Shown here: positions 36,823 through 48,484 of the stretch, piece after piece
Layout of the letters: the number at the start of each line of letters is the position of its first letter
How positions within the stretch are numbered: the stretch's first letter is position 1
Source of the DNA: Triglochin maritima
Lineage: Eukaryota; Streptophyta; Magnoliopsida; Alismatales; Juncaginaceae
Assembly: GCA_963682175.1 (NCBI GenBank)
Contig: OY821777.1
Span: 3,861,501 to 3,925,500, forward strand
Direction of reading: 5' to 3'
DNA: 64,000 nucleotides
The notes under the pieces: generated by a model
The model's database searches: none
What the model saw: the letters and a program-made list of their open reading frames with translations, nothing else
Told to the model about the DNA's origin: nothing
Made by a program: the position numbers and the translations under genes

Positions 36823-38797
36823 TGTAACGTACCCGAAAACGGCGGAAAATTTAAACAATAACAAAGACCGTCAACGGTCAACACTGGGCACGTCACGGGA
36901 ATAAACCAACATATATATATATATATAAACTATATCAGGTACAGACCCACGTGGAAGTCAACTATACATACTATACCGACTGACTGAGATTACAACAAAA
37001 ACTATTCAACATGTAATCACCTCAAAAAAAGAAGACAACTACAGGATCCGATCTCGGGGGCACCGTCCTCGGTCACCACCTCAAACTCTAACCCTGCTCG
37101 CTACCTGAAATGCAAACAACAAACATGCCTGAGTTCCCTGCAGGAACCCCGTATACCAAACCTCCTAAAATACAAAAAGGAATTAAAGACAATGCAATGC
37201 TATGCACATGATCATCCGCCTCGGGCCCACAATAATGCCCTCACCGCCTCCGCGGCACTGAACCACTCCTGTCACTAGGGTCAAGTCAGTCCACCGCTGC
37301 CTCACAAGGGTCAGTCGACACCACTGCTCCCCAAAAAGTGCAGGAAGGAACCCCCGGTACACGCCGCACCTAAGGAGCGAGTCAGCCCGCCGAATACACA
37401 ACTCGGGTCAGACGACAGCCACTGCTCCCCCAAGAGTCGCCTAGCGCGCACCCTGCCGGAACATCCTCGGCCTACCGCTAAACCCTCGCAAACTGCCCAA
37501 GGTTTACGGTACACATCCCTCACACCCCGCTCGGTAAGAGAGGAAAAAGGTACAACAATAATACGCCTTCGTCGAAGGTGAAATCCGTAGCTCTCAAAGC
37601 CGGTAATCAACCGTCGCCTCGGAGCCGGTAGTCGACCTGACATCGACGGATCGCGTGTGGATAAATCCACCAACCTGCGGTAGATCGGTCGACCGCTACA
37701 AGCACACCGGTCGACCGGTCCCCCACACAGTACACAGTACTGTACAAACAAATCTACCGGTCGAACCACGCCAACCGAATTACCGACCAATCGGTCGAAC
37801 AAAAGTCATCTAGCGGTCGACCGTTTGGAAGGTCTACGCTATACCATTTTATATAATATATATATCCGACCGGTCGAACCAAGGGGACGTTCGACCGATA
37901 ACAGGGATTTCAATATTTTGCCCAAGTCTCGTTCGGTCGACCGGAACTGAAATACAGTTCGACCGAAACAACACAAGCACTCTACCGCTTAATTAAATGC
38001 TCAGTCGGTCGACCGAGAGTTAAAGAGCGGTCGACCGTTTTGATGGTCAAAGCTCCCAACCGACTTAGCATCGAATGGATCGGTCGAACAAGGTAAAGGA
38101 CGTTCGACCGTTTAATAAGTCAAAATCCCCAACCGACCCATTCTCATCGTTATTCGGTCGACCGGCTAAGTGGTCCCGTTCGACCGATAACAGCATAATC
38201 CCCTTTTTCCCGCACAATCTGGCATAACGGTCGACCGTCTAACGACATCGTTCGACCGTTCGCGGGTAAACAACAATATAATAATAGGATCGGTCGACTG
38301 CCCACAGGCACCGGTCGACCGATCGTCGTCTTCAACCTCTGAATTGGTTGAATTCCGACGGGGAATTCGACACCAACGTCGATCCCCAACACTCACAAGG
38401 CTTATGTGAGTTATAATGAAGATTTGGCATACCTTTTCGATGGTTGTAGAGGTCTCCCAAGCTTTGGCTACTTCAATCCAACACTTCACCTTCTCCTCCT
38501 CTTCCTCTTCTCTCCTTCTTCTTATTGCTTCCTTCTCTTCTCCGAGAATCTCAAACACTCTCACTCTCTGTTAGATGAAATTGGTGAAGAAACGTTTTAA
38601 CAAAATCCTATCTTAACTATATATATACATTCCTCACCTCCACCTCTTCCAATCAACAATCACCTAAAATCCCTCCAATCATAACCAACCAACTCTCTCT
38701 CCCTCTCCTTCCAACACCTCCTGCTCTCCATGCATAATTAATTAGGGTAATTAGGTTTAGGTTTAGTTAATTAAGATGTTTAGTTTAGGTTATTACA
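36823..38797 (-). repeat. 3' LTR of the gypsy element
   Basis: 1975 bp, the downstream LTR with respect to gag-pol. It begins (minus strand) right after the polypurine tract. The last codons and the stop of gag-pol lie inside its first 18 bases. It carries the GTCGACC cluster at about 37685-38321. Confidence 0.97.
37685..38321. repeat. GTCGACC palindrome cluster in the 3' LTR
   Basis: About 18 motifs: full palindromes CGGTCGACCG (37686, 37709, 37814, 37934, 38006, 38029, 38155, 38228, 38312) interspersed with the half-changed forms CGGTCGAAC and GTTCGACCG (for example 37871, 37889, 37957, 38081, 38101, 38179, 38250). They often come as a full and a half form about 20-25 bp apart. The 5' LTR has the identical cluster at 44274-44910. 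Confidence 0.9.
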
Positions 38798-41700
38798 ATC
38801 TACCCTCCTTAAAAGAATTTCGCCCGCGAAATTCGAAACAACTGACTTACCGAACAACTCTGGATACTGCTTCCTGACTTCCTCCTCGATCTCCCAGGTA
38901 GCCTCTCTGTCAGTGTGATGCTGCCACCTGACCTTCACCATAGGAATCGCCCTCCTCCTGAGTTGGTGTACCATCTGATCCACAATCTCTACTGGTCTCT
39001 CATCTAACGACAAATCCTGCTGGATCTCCGGTACTGATATCTCTATCACATGAGCTGGATCGGCCACGTACTTCCTCAGCATAGAAACATGGAAGACGTT
39101 GTGAAGTCCTGCAAACTGTGGCGGTAAAGCAATCCTATACGCCACCTCACCAACCCGATCCAATATCTCAAACGGTCCGACATATCTCGGACTCAACTTC
39201 CCCTTCTTCCCGAATCTCATCACCCCTCTGGAAGGCGAGATCTTCAGGAAGACATGATCTCCTACCTCAAAAGTCAGCTCACGCCTCCGCGTATCAGCAT
39301 AACTCTTCTGCCTACTCTGCGCCGTAGCTAGTCGTCTCCGAATCACGTCGACCTTCTCTGAATACAACTGGATAATGTCAGGTCCAACTAGCTGTCTCTC
39401 GCCCACATCACTCCAGCATACCGGCGATCTACACGGTCTCCCGTATAATGCCTCATAGGGTGCCATTCCAATACTCGAGTGGTAGCTGTTGTTGTAGGCG
39501 AACTCGATCAACGGCAAATGCTCATCCCAATGCCCGGCCCAGTCAAGTGTACACGCTCTCAGCATGTCCTCCAATGTCTGTATCGTCCGCTCTGACTGGC
39601 CATCTGTCTGTGGGTGGAAAGCTGTGCTAAACTTCAGACGTGTCCCCAGTGCTCTGTGTAGACTCTCCCAAAATCTCGAAGTGAATCTGGGATCTCTGTC
39701 TGAAATGATACTGACTGGTACGCCATGAAGTCTGACAATCTCCTCAATATATAACTTAGCTAGACCCTCCAGAGCAAGAGTGGTCTTAATAGCTAAGAAA
39801 TGCGCCGACTTGGTCAGTCGATCGACTATAACCCAAATCGCATCGTGGAATCTCCGTGTCTTCGGTAGCCCCGTAACAAAATCCATCGTCACGTGCTCCC
39901 ACTTCCACTCGGGCAACTCAATCCTCTGCATCTGCCCTGCTGGTCTCTGGTGCTCGATCTTCACCTGCTGACAGACCAAACACCTCGACACGAAGTCTGC
40001 AACGTCCTTCTTCATACCTCGCCACCAGAAGTTCCGCTGCAGGTCTTTGTACATCTTGGTGCTCCCTGGATGAATGGAATATCTCGATCTGTGTGCCTCC
40101 TCCATGATATCATGTCTCAGGTCCTCTGTCTTCGGCACCCAGATACGATCTCTGAATCTCAGACCTCCGTCCACTCCAACTCTGAAATCTGACCCATCTC
40201 TGGCAGCTAACTGTAACAAACTGCTCAACTCCTCATCTGTAGTCTGAGCATGAATCACTGCTGATACTGTCTGAGGCTCTACTCTCAATCCGGCAATCAC
40301 TGCGCCCTCAGAGCTATCAGCAAATGGCCTCCACTCTGCCAAGGACTCTAGCAGTCTCCACTCCTGAATGCATAGGCCTGCTACTGATACCTCCACCTTC
40401 CGGCTCAAAGCGTCTGCAACTGTGTTCGCCTTCCCCGGATGGTAAGAGATAGTGAAGTCGTAGTCCTTAATGAACTCAAGCCATCTGCGCTGCCTCATAT
40501 TCAGCTCCTTCTGCGAGAACAGGTACTTCAGACTCTGATGATCTGTAAACACCTCGAACTGCTCGCCATAAAGATAGTGTCTCCAGGTCTTCAGTGCGTG
40601 AACCACTGCTGCTAACTCCAAATCATGTGTCGGGTAATTCCTCTCATGGACCTTCAGCTGTCTGGATGCGTATGCGATCACCCTCCCGTGCTGCATAAGT
40701 ACACATCCTAAGCCAACACCTGAAGCGTCGCTATAAATCACGAATCCACCCGTGCCACTCGGCAATGATAAAACTGGTGCTGTGGTCAACAGTCTCTTCA
40801 GCTCCTGAAAGCTGTCCTCGCACTTCTGCGACCAAACAAAAGTGACTCCCTTCTGCGTCAGAGCTGTCAGTGGTGCTGCCAATCTCGAGAAGTCTTTGAT
40901 GAAGCGACGGTAATAACCCGCCAGTCCAACAAAGCTCCTAATCTCTGTCACGCTCGTAGGGGTCCTCCACTGTGTCACCGCCTCTACCTTCGCCGGATCC
41001 ACTGATATCCCCTCTGCCGATACAATGTGTCCGAGGAATGCCACTCTGTCCAACCAAAACTCGCACTTTGAGAACTTAGCATATAACTGCTGAGTCCTCA
41101 AGATGCTGAGTACAATCCTCAGATGCTCTCTGTGCTGCTCCACATCTGGTGAATAGATCAAGATGTCATCCACGAAGACAATCACAAATATATCAATGTA
41201 CTGCCTGAATGTCCGGTGCATCAGATCCATGAACGCTGCCGGAGCATTCGTCAATCCAAATGGCATCACCAAGAACTCATAGTGTCCATATCTCGTCCTG
41301 AAGGCTGTCTTCTGGATGTCCTCATCTCGGATCCTCAACTGGTGATATCCTGAACGCAGGTCAATCTTCGAGAAAACCTTCGCTGACTGCAGCTGGTCAA
41401 AGAGGTCCTCAATCCTAGGTAAGGGATACCTATTCTTCACCGTCACCTGGTTCAGCATCCTGTAGTCTATGCACATCCTCAAGGATCCGTCCTTCTTCTT
41501 CACAAACAAAACTGGTGCACCCCAAGGCGAGACGCTCGGTCTGATAAATCCAGAGTCCATCAACTCCTGCAACTGCTTCTTCAACTCTGTCAACTCAGCA
41601 GGTGCCATCCGGTATGGAGCCTTCGACTGTGGTGTAGTGCCAGCTACCAACTCAATGCCGAACTCCAACTCTCGGTGTGGTGGTAAACCTGGAATCTCCG

Positions 41701-43288
41701 CTGGAAAAACATCCGCGAACTCCTGCACCACCTCAATGTCCTCTAGCCTCTGGGACTCTGCCTCCGCAACCACAAGCGTCGCCAGAAATGCTGCACATCC
41801 CTGCTGTAACAGTCTCTGGGCTCTAACAGCAGATACAATAATGCGACCCCCTCTGCTTCTGATCCCTCTAATCAGAATATCAGGCAAACCCTTCCTCGGG
41901 ATCAAAATCTTCTTCTCACGGCACAAGACTCGAACATCATATTGGGACAGCCAATCCATCCCAAGTATGACATCAAAGTCCTCCATCGGTAGCAAGACCA
42001 GGTCTGCCGGAAACTCCTGATCTCCCGAAACAACCGTGGCGCCGGGGACAAATCTCCCCACAGTGCCCACCAGACCCAGGGGTGTGCTGACTTCCAAAGT
42101 GGCAGTCAACATCGCAAGGGTACAGCCCAACACTCCCGCAAATCGCTCTGAGATGAACGAGTGTGTCGCGCCACAATCAAATAACACCCTAGCTACTGAA
42201 CCTGCGACAAGAAGGGTACCTTCCACGACAGCGCCTCCATCTCGAGCCTCCTCTGCCTGGATGGTGAAAACTCTGCCAGTGCGCTGCCCCTGCTGTGGTC
42301 GGAAAGGTGGTCTACCTCCGCCTCCTCCTCTGCCCGGTGCGGGTAAACCCGGTGGTCTGCTCGGCCCAGCTCCTCGGCTCGGACAGCTCCTGATAAAGTG
42401 ACCCAGCTGGCCACAACCATGACATGCTCCGGGGGTGAAGCACGGCCCAGAGTGAAATCTCCCACAAGTACCACAAGGCTCAGGTCGTGGTACTGCAACT
42501 CCTGCTCCCTCGTACCGGGGCCTCTTGCCCGGATTCCCTCCAGTCTGACCTCCTGGCCGCCCAGAGAATCTACCCGATGGCCTTCTCTCATCCTGGTAGT
42601 TCTCCCTGTAGTCACGATCAAGAACAGAGGCACTCTTCACTGCATCGGCCAACGTGCTCGGCATGTGTGTCAGCACCTTCGTCCTCAGCTGCTTCCGGAG
42701 CCCTCGGACGAACTTCCCTGCCCTCTGCTCCTGTGTAACATACATCTCGGGACAGTAACGCTCAAGGGCGTTGAACTTCCCGATGTAGCCTGCTAGGGTC
42801 ATGTCTCCCTGCTGAAGACTCAGAAACTCCTCCCTCTTCTGATCCTGGACATGCTGCGGAAAATACTGCTCGTTGAACTCGCCAACGAACTCCTCCCAGG
42901 CTATATCATCTCTGTCCGCAAACACCACTGCAGATGTGGACCTCCACCAGTTGGACGCAGCACCGCCCAACACATAAGTAGCCAGGCCCACTCTCGCCTC
43001 TGGAGGACAACCAATAGCACCGAAGATCTTCTGCATCGTGAAGATCCACTCCTCCGCAGCCTCTGCGTCATACTGCCCCAGAAAGGTAGGCGGATGCTGG
43101 CGCATAAACCGGTCATGCATAGCGCCAGTCCCCGTCTGCCCTGTCTGTGCTGTCTGCTGCTGTAGCATCTCTGTCAGACGTCCGACCGTATCGAACAACG
43201 TCCGACGCTCATCCTCCCAAGCCTCATCCCTCGCAGTCTCACTCTCACCGCGAGTATGGGCAACCGTCTTCCCCCGTCTAGGAGGCAT
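38780..43288 (-). CDS. Gypsy gag-pol polyprotein, uninterrupted
   Basis: A single frame of 1502 residues from [13 protein letters not shown]; an upstream in-frame Met at 43333 adds 15 residues but looks less natural. Domains in order: retrotransposon gag (around residues 60-230, with NWWRS and ALERYCP); CCHC zinc knuckle [14 protein letters not shown] (about 286); aspartic protease [10 protein letters not shown] (about 368), with Cys where Ser or Thr is usual; reverse transcriptase with [11 protein letters not shown] and FVDDILIYS (about 704); RNase [11 protein letters not shown] (about 850); integrase with the HHCC finger ending CLVC (about 1100), [15 protein letters not shown] (about 1193) and the Glu in [10 protein letters not shown]; and a chromodomain-like tail [21 protein letters not shown] (about 1450-1480). 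That tail is typical of Tekay/Del chromoviruses. The frame passes through the polypurine tract and stops six codons into the 3' LTR. No stop or frameshift was seen. Confidence 0.96.
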   Translation of the reverse strand: MPPRRGKTVAHTRGESETARDEAWEDERRTLFDTVGRLTEMLQQQTAQTGQTGTGAMHDRFMRQHPPTFLGQYDAEAAEEWIFTMQKIFGAIGCPPEARVGLATYVLGGAASNWWRSTSAVVFADRDDIAWEEFVGEFNEQYFPQHVQDQKREEFLSLQQGDMTLAGYIGKFNALERYCPEMYVTQEQRAGKFVRGLRKQLRTKVLTHMPSTLADAVKSASVLDRDYRENYQDERRPSGRFSGRPGGQTGGNPGKRPRYEGAGVAVPRPEPCGTCGRFHSGPCFTPGACHGCGQLGHFIRSCPSRGAGPSRPPGLPAPGRGGGGGRPPFRPQQGQRTGRVFTIQAEEARDGGAVVEGTLLVAGSVARVLFDCGATHSFISERFAGVLGCTLAMLTATLEVSTPLGLVGTVGRFVPGATVVSGDQEFPADLVLLPMEDFDVILGMDWLSQYDVRVLCREKKILIPRKGLPDILIRGIRSRGGRIIVSAVRAQRLLQQGCAAFLATLVVAEAESQRLEDIEVVQEFADVFPAEIPGLPPHRELEFGIELVAGTTPQSKAPYRMAPAELTELKKQLQELMDSGFIRPSVSPWGAPVLFVKKKDGSLRMCIDYRMLNQVTVKNRYPLPRIEDLFDQLQSAKVFSKIDLRSGYHQLRIRDEDIQKTAFRTRYGHYEFLVMPFGLTNAPAAFMDLMHRTFRQYIDIFVIVFVDDILIYSPDVEQHREHLRIVLSILRTQQLYAKFSKCEFWLDRVAFLGHIVSAEGISVDPAKVEAVTQWRTPTSVTEIRSFVGLAGYYRRFIKDFSRLAAPLTALTQKGVTFVWSQKCEDSFQELKRLLTTAPVLSLPSGTGGFVIYSDASGVGLGCVLMQHGRVIAYASRQLKVHERNYPTHDLELAAVVHALKTWRHYLYGEQFEVFTDHQSLKYLFSQKELNMRQRRWLEFIKDYDFTISYHPGKANTVADALSRKVEVSVAGLCIQEWRLLESLAEWRPFADSSEGAVIAGLRVEPQTVSAVIHAQTTDEELSSLLQLAARDGSDFRVGVDGGLRFRDRIWVPKTEDLRHDIMEEAHRSRYSIHPGSTKMYKDLQRNFWWRGMKKDVADFVSRCLVCQQVKIEHQRPAGQMQRIELPEWKWEHVTMDFVTGLPKTRRFHDAIWVIVDRLTKSAHFLAIKTTLALEGLAKLYIEEIVRLHGVPVSIISDRDPRFTSRFWESLHRALGTRLKFSTAFHPQTDGQSERTIQTLEDMLRACTLDWAGHWDEHLPLIEFAYNNSYHSSIGMAPYEALYGRPCRSPVCWSDVGERQLVGPDIIQLYSEKVDVIRRRLATAQSRQKSYADTRRRELTFEVGDHVFLKISPSRGVMRFGKKGKLSPRYVGPFEILDRVGEVAYRIALPPQFAGLHNVFHVSMLRKYVADPAHVIEISVPEIQQDLSLDERPVEIVDQMVHQLRRRAIPMVKVRWQHHTDREATWEIEEEVRKQYPELFGKSVVSNFAGEILLRRVDCNNLN
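38798..38810 (-). other. Polypurine tract of the gypsy element
   Basis: AAGGAGGGTAGAT on the minus strand immediately before the 3' LTR, the expected primer for plus-strand DNA synthesis. It is inside the coding frame (codons for RRVD). Confidence 0.8.
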
Positions 43289-43396
43289 CTGCCAAAGGAA
43301 ACAAGACAATATCAATATAATCTGTGCATGCATGATCCTCTAGACCTAACTCCTAACTCAAAGGTGGTTTCTTTGGACAAGTACGCCGAGATCAAC

Positions 43397-43408
43397 GCTC
43401 TGATACCA
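43397..43408 (-). other. Primer-binding site, initiator tRNA-Met
   Basis: TGGTATCAGAGC on the minus strand, complementary to the 3' end of plant initiator tRNA-Met, three bases after the 5' LTR. Confidence 0.9.
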
Positions 43409-43411
43409 AAT

Positions 43412-45386
43412 TGTAACGTACCCGAAAACGGCGGAAAATTTAAACAATAACAAAGACCGTCAACGGTCAACACTGGGCACGTCACGGGAATAAACCAACA
43501 TATATATATATATATAAACTATATCAGGTACAGACCCACGTGGAAGTCAACTATACATACTATACCGACTGACTGAGATTACAACAAAAACTATTCAACA
43601 TGTAATCACCTCAAAAAAAGAAGACAACTACAGGATCCGATCTCGGGGGCACCGTCCTCGGTCACCACCTCAAACTCTAACCCTGCTCGCTACCTGAAAT
43701 GCAAACAACAAACATGCCTGAGTTCCCTGCAGGAACCCCGTATACCAAACCTCCTAAAATACAAAAAGGAATTAAAGACAATGCAATGCTATGCACATGA
43801 TCATCCGCCTCGGGCCCACAATAATGCCCTCACCGCCTCCGCGGCACTGAACCACTCCTGTCACTAGGGTCAAGTCAGTCCACCGCTGCCTCACAAGGGT
43901 CAGTCGACACCACTGCTCCCCAAAAAGTGCAGGAAGGAACCCCCGGTACACGCCGCACCTAAGGAGCGAGTCAGCCCGCCGAATACACAACTCGGGTCAG
44001 ACGACAGCCACTGCTCCCCCAAGAGTCGCCTAGCGCGCACCCTGCCGGAACATCCTCGGCCTACCGCTAAACCCTCGCAAACTGCCCAAGGTTTACGGTA
44101 CACATCCCTCACACCCCGCTCGGTAAGAGAGGAAAAAGGTACAACAATAATACGCCTTCGTCGAAGGTGAAATCCGTAGCTCTCAAAGCCGGTAATCAAC
44201 CGTCGCCTCGGAGCCGGTAGTCGACCTGACATCGACGGATCGCGTGTGGATAAATCCACCAACCTGCGGTAGATCGGTCGACCGCTACAAGCACACCGGT
44301 CGACCGGTCCCCCACACAGTACACAGTACTGTACAAACAAATCTACCGGTCGAACCACGCCAACCGAATTACCGACCAATCGGTCGAACAAAAGTCATCT
44401 AGCGGTCGACCGTTTGGAAGGTCTACGCTATACCATTTTATATAATATATATATCCGACCGGTCGAACCAAGGGGACGTTCGACCGATAACAGGGATTTC
44501 AATATTTTGCCCAAGTCTCGTTCGGTCGACCGGAACTGAAATACAGTTCGACCGAAACAACACAAGCACTCTACCGCTTAATTAAATGCTCAGTCGGTCG
44601 ACCGAGAGTTAAAGAGCGGTCGACCGTTTTGATGGTCAAAGCTCCCAACCGACTTAGCATCGAATGGATCGGTCGAACAAGGTAAAGGACGTTCGACCGT
44701 TTAATAAGTCAAAATCCCCAACCGACCCATTCTCATCGTTATTCGGTCGACCGGCTAAGTGGTCCCGTTCGACCGATAACAGCATAATCCCCTTTTTCCC
44801 GCACAATCTGGCATAACGGTCGACCGTCTAACGACATCGTTCGACCGTTCGCGGGTAAACAACAATATAATAATAGGATCGGTCGACTGCCCACAGGCAC
44901 CGGTCGACCGATCGTCGTCTTCAACCTCTGAATTGGTTGAATTCCGACGGGGAATTCGACACCAACGTCGATCCCCAACACTCACAAGGCTTATGTGAGT
45001 TATAATGAAGATTTGGCATACCTTTTCGATGGTTGTAGAGGTCTCCCAAGCTTTGGCTACTTCAATCCAACACTTCACCTTCTCCTCCTCTTCCTCTTCT
45101 CTCCTTCTTCTTATTGCTTCCTTCTCTTCTCCGAGAATCTCAAACACTCTCACTCTCTGTTAGATGAAATTGGTGAAGAAACGTTTTAACAAAATCCTAT
45201 CTTAACTATATATATACATTCCTCACCTCCACCTCTTCCAATCAACAATCACCTAAAATCCCTCCAATCATAACCAACCAACTCTCTCTCCCTCTCCTTC
45301 CAACACCTCCTGCTCTCCATGCATAATTAATTAGGGTAATTAGGTTTAGGTTTAGTTAATTAAGATGTTTAGTTTAGGTTATTACA
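43412..45386 (-). repeat. 5' LTR of the gypsy element
   Basis: 1975 bp, the promoter-bearing LTR with respect to gag-pol (minus strand). It is the same length as the 3' LTR, with no difference seen by eye. GTCGACC cluster at 44274-44910; TA-rich stretches near 43500-43515 and 45203-45215 are candidate TATA regions. Confidence 0.97.
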
Positions 45387-45391
45387 AAATC

Positions 45392-46657
45392 CATGTTTCC
45401 GACGTAGCCATGGAGTATGTAGGCCGGGGACAGAAGAGGCAAAAGTCTATGAAAGAGACACATTAGTATCACCAATAAAATGTGGTCCAAAGTTCATCAC
45501 ACATGCATGCAACTATATATGAAGCTTTTGAATTCATGATGCCCATAAGTTCTGTTAAAGCACAATGTTGGCTTCCTTCGTCGAGAGGTTAAGAATCTTC
45601 AAGTACAATGTATTCTTCTATCACAATGTCGGAATCTTATTAGTTGTGGGTTGCTTCATATACGACGTTAGTTTTTAAATTCAGTAAGTGTTGAATGAAG
45701 AAAAAATGAGCATATATACTAAGACAAGGGGACACGAATACAAAATAGGAAGATTGCAAATACGACATGCATGTTGCGGATGTTGTTGTATTTCTCTTGT
45801 TCTTTTGTTGAGTTCTAATCATGAGAAATTAAGAAGAGGTCTGTGGAGAATGACTACAATATGTATGGATCTTGATAATGATCGTCAGCCAAGTAAGCAA
45901 AGATCATCGGCTATAAATTTTGATTTCTCCCAACGAGAAGCAAAATATATATAAGACAGGGAAGATGACAAGAAACAAAGCCACACAGGACATGGTTAAT
46001 CCTACCACAACAGTTCTGTTATAGGTTTTGGTTTATTTTAGATTGTGGTTATGGCCTTAATTATGCCCTTGTGGATACGCTAAATCTTATACAAAAAAAG
46101 TTCAAGAACACTAAGCACAACCAACTAAAGAAACTGGAAAAATCGTTATGAACGAGGCATAAGTTCCCATATAAACAAGAGATAAGACATGATTAGAGAG
46201 AGGATCTCGAGCATTTTTACGTTGATAATATGTGCTAATATCATTCTTCTAAGGCTCGTATGGTTACTTGATCAATAAATTTTCTAAAATTCACCTTACA
46301 ATTTAACCATTTGCTCATATAAATTTGCTGATTTGGGCTTCTTCGAAAAAATAACAGGCTCAAGTTTTTCGACCCAACATTTAGTATATAGGCCATAGCC
46401 TAATGAACAGCCTTCTTGTGTTATTTCCGCCATTTCCTTATATCGATCTCAAAGAACAAATGAAACTAATATAGTTCTTACAATACAAAACAAAAGTTGT
46501 ACGCATTTATACGACATCACTACCAACATCACAGGACAAACGAAACTGATGAGCAAAATCATGGATATATACTTTGCCTGACGGGGAAGTAGAGTTGCGA
46601 ACACGAATTGTGTTTTTATTTAAGATAAGATAATGTGAAGGATATATATATATATAT
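45392..46657. other. Intergenic DNA, no gene seen
   Basis: AT-rich; continues the flank interrupted by the gypsy insertion. Short frames (for example 45688-45954) lack recognisable content. Confidence 0.5.
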
Positions 46658-46858
46658 GAATTCTTTAGTGAGCTCAGGACTTAATTTTTCTAAATTAAGC
46701 CCCCACAATATCCACCACTCATTTCAAATTGTAAGGTAGATTAAGAAAAAAAACGGTTATGATAATGAATGGTGAGATTAACTATAAATAAGATCCAATG
46801 GTGAGATTGTAGGGGGCTTAAATTAAATTTGATGAGCTCTGGGCTCACTAGAGCTTGA

Positions 46859-46860
<2 letters not shown>
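46658..46860 (-). mobile_element. MITE, copy 2, inverse orientation, in a TA repeat
   Basis: Same family as 27963-28168, inverted. It starts near TTCTTTAGTGAGCTCAGGAC and ends near TCTGGGCTCACTAGAGCTTG. It shares the internal CACCACTCATTTCAAATTGT and is bounded by TATATATA on both sides, with (TA)n continuing to 46889 on the right. One terminal repeat (AGTGAGCTCAGGACTT) is more decayed than in copy 1. Confidence 0.85.
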
Positions 46861-46891
<31 letters not shown>

Positions 46892-47162
46892 AGAGGGGAA
46901 AAACAGTAGAGAACCAGCAACAACTGGATTCATATTTCCACAGGTCCACTTTACAATTAATCGACTGTCAAAAAGAAGGCCAATAGTTAATATGTAACAC
47001 CCTACTTACAAACACAGCAGCAAAAACCCAAGACATGTTGAGGGAGGAAGATATGGTAAAACAAAAGATATCATCATGAAACCATGGGAAAAATTAAAAT
47101 CCGGTCCACAAACATTGGTCTCCACCAAAATTTTCCAATATATATAGTATACCCTTATTCGA

Positions 47163-47926
47163 TCACGACTTCAACTTGGAACTACAGTGTTGGTCCAGAA
47201 TTCGACTTTCCTTCGACAAAACCCTAAGCTTTAGATCGCATCGGACGCCTATTATCTTCCCCCATCCTCCTATGGCGAGCCTTAACTTCACCGGCAATTC
47301 CATTGTCACGACAAGAGGGATCACCGCCCCGCCTGCCGGTTTATAATTCAAACCCTTCTGCATGTCACTTTCCATTGCAACTCTGAACGTTAACTTGCCG
47401 CCGGATTTCTCAAAAAACTTGGGGGCTTTCCTCTGGCGATGTGGGAGCCTTTGTGTCAAAGGACCACCTAGCCGGAATTTTCATGCGAGTAGTCCACGCG
47501 AGCGCTTGGGTTGATTGATTCGAACGTGAGGTCGTAAATCCGTTTGTTTCCATTCGACTTGACTATATCAAAACGTTTGATAGAGAAAGATGGGACAGCG
47601 GGTCTAGCAACCACATAGAAGACAATGACGGCCACGACGACGACAACAAGAATGAAGCTTAAAACACCAAAAAGGCATACGAGGCACGAGAGGCGGGACC
47701 GTCCGGGGCTCTTGCTTGGGGAGGGTTTCCGGTACATTTCGGCCAAATAGGCATTTTCAGGAGGAGGCACACGATAAATTTGGTCCCTTGGGACTTGAAC
47801 AACGTAGGTATTGGTTTCGGGAGGGGACACCCGTCCAGGCGGGAGAGGGAGCGGTTGAGAAGCGACGGCAGAGGAGGAGGGAGGCGGCAGAGGTGGGGGA
47901 GGAGGTGGTGGGGCCCTCTCCTCCAT
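47163..47926 (-). pseudogene. NHL/LEA-2 family membrane protein gene, broken
   Basis: The N-terminus from MEERAPPPPPPPL is proline-rich (usual in NDR1/HIN1-like proteins). A membrane segment VCLFGVLSFILVVVVVAVIV follows, then the LEA-2 domain (IYDLTFESINPSARVDYSHE). The frame is cut by TAG at 47470-47468 and TGA at 47458-47456, but family-like sequence resumes (HKGSHIARGKPPSF). A frameshift near 47405 leads into the rest of the domain in another frame (LTFRVAMESD to VRCDLKLRVLS, stop at 47163). The family acts at membranes in defence and stress responses. With three lesions the copy is probably dead, unless a short spliced intron or sequence errors hide an intact gene. In-frame upstream Mets at 48106 and 48049 exist; 47926 fits the family best. 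Confidence 0.7.
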
Positions 47927-48484
47927 GGAGATTAGGGGGCCAGAAGGGAGAGGAGAGGGAGGGGTAGAGGAATTGATTGGAATTAATCGAGGTGGTGGTT
48001 TGCATGAGGAAAGGGGCGGGGAGTGGGGAGATGGACGTGCATGGGCCATGCATGCATTGCGTAGAGACAGGGTGGAGTTTGCTATTCTGGGTTTTTGACA
48101 TTTCACCCCGTCTAATGTGTGGACGTTGCTAGCTAGGTTTGTGAGTAATCATCTAATATTTGAAAGATGCTTTTACTTGTATATATAATACGTTGTCGAT
48201 TTGATTTTATTGTTGGTGCATTATATATGGTGTTTAAATTTAGCTATATTTCCAGAGCTGCATGCGTTGTATTTATTGCACAAAATTAGAGCATACTAAT
48301 ATAGGTATTAGGTACAATAAAAATTTAAAGGCCATGGTCAGCTTGGTGCAAAATGTGCAGTGCAGTGTAGTGTGTGGAAATAACTGACCTTAATGGCCAT
48401 TAGTCGGAAGATATAAGCAGTAATTAATCTAATGATTGATTCTATATGTGGACGTAAATACGATAACTAGCATTGGGAACTTTC

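Larger units (their letters stand above)
36823..45386 (-). mobile_element. Complete, recent Ty3-gypsy chromovirus (Tekay/Del-like)
   Basis: An 8564-bp element with two 1975-bp LTRs at a constant offset of 6589 bp, flanked by a perfect 5-bp target duplication AAATC (36818-36822 and 45387-45391). On its own strand the LTR runs TGTAATAACC to ACGTTACA. A primer-binding site for initiator tRNA-Met and a polypurine tract sit where expected. The internal region is one long gag-pol frame ending in an integrase with a chromodomain-like tail. The LTRs showed no difference wherever I compared them, and the frames inside them are identical, so insertion was very recent and the element may be autonomous. 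Confidence 0.97.

Noticed and set aside
37311..37802. 163-codon minus frame, repeated at 43900-44391
   Set aside because: It lies wholly in the gypsy LTRs and spans the GTCGACC region; identical because the LTRs are identical, not a gene.
41469..42020. Plus-strand frames opposite gag-pol (up to 183 codons)
   Set aside because: Shadow frames of the intact minus-strand polyprotein.
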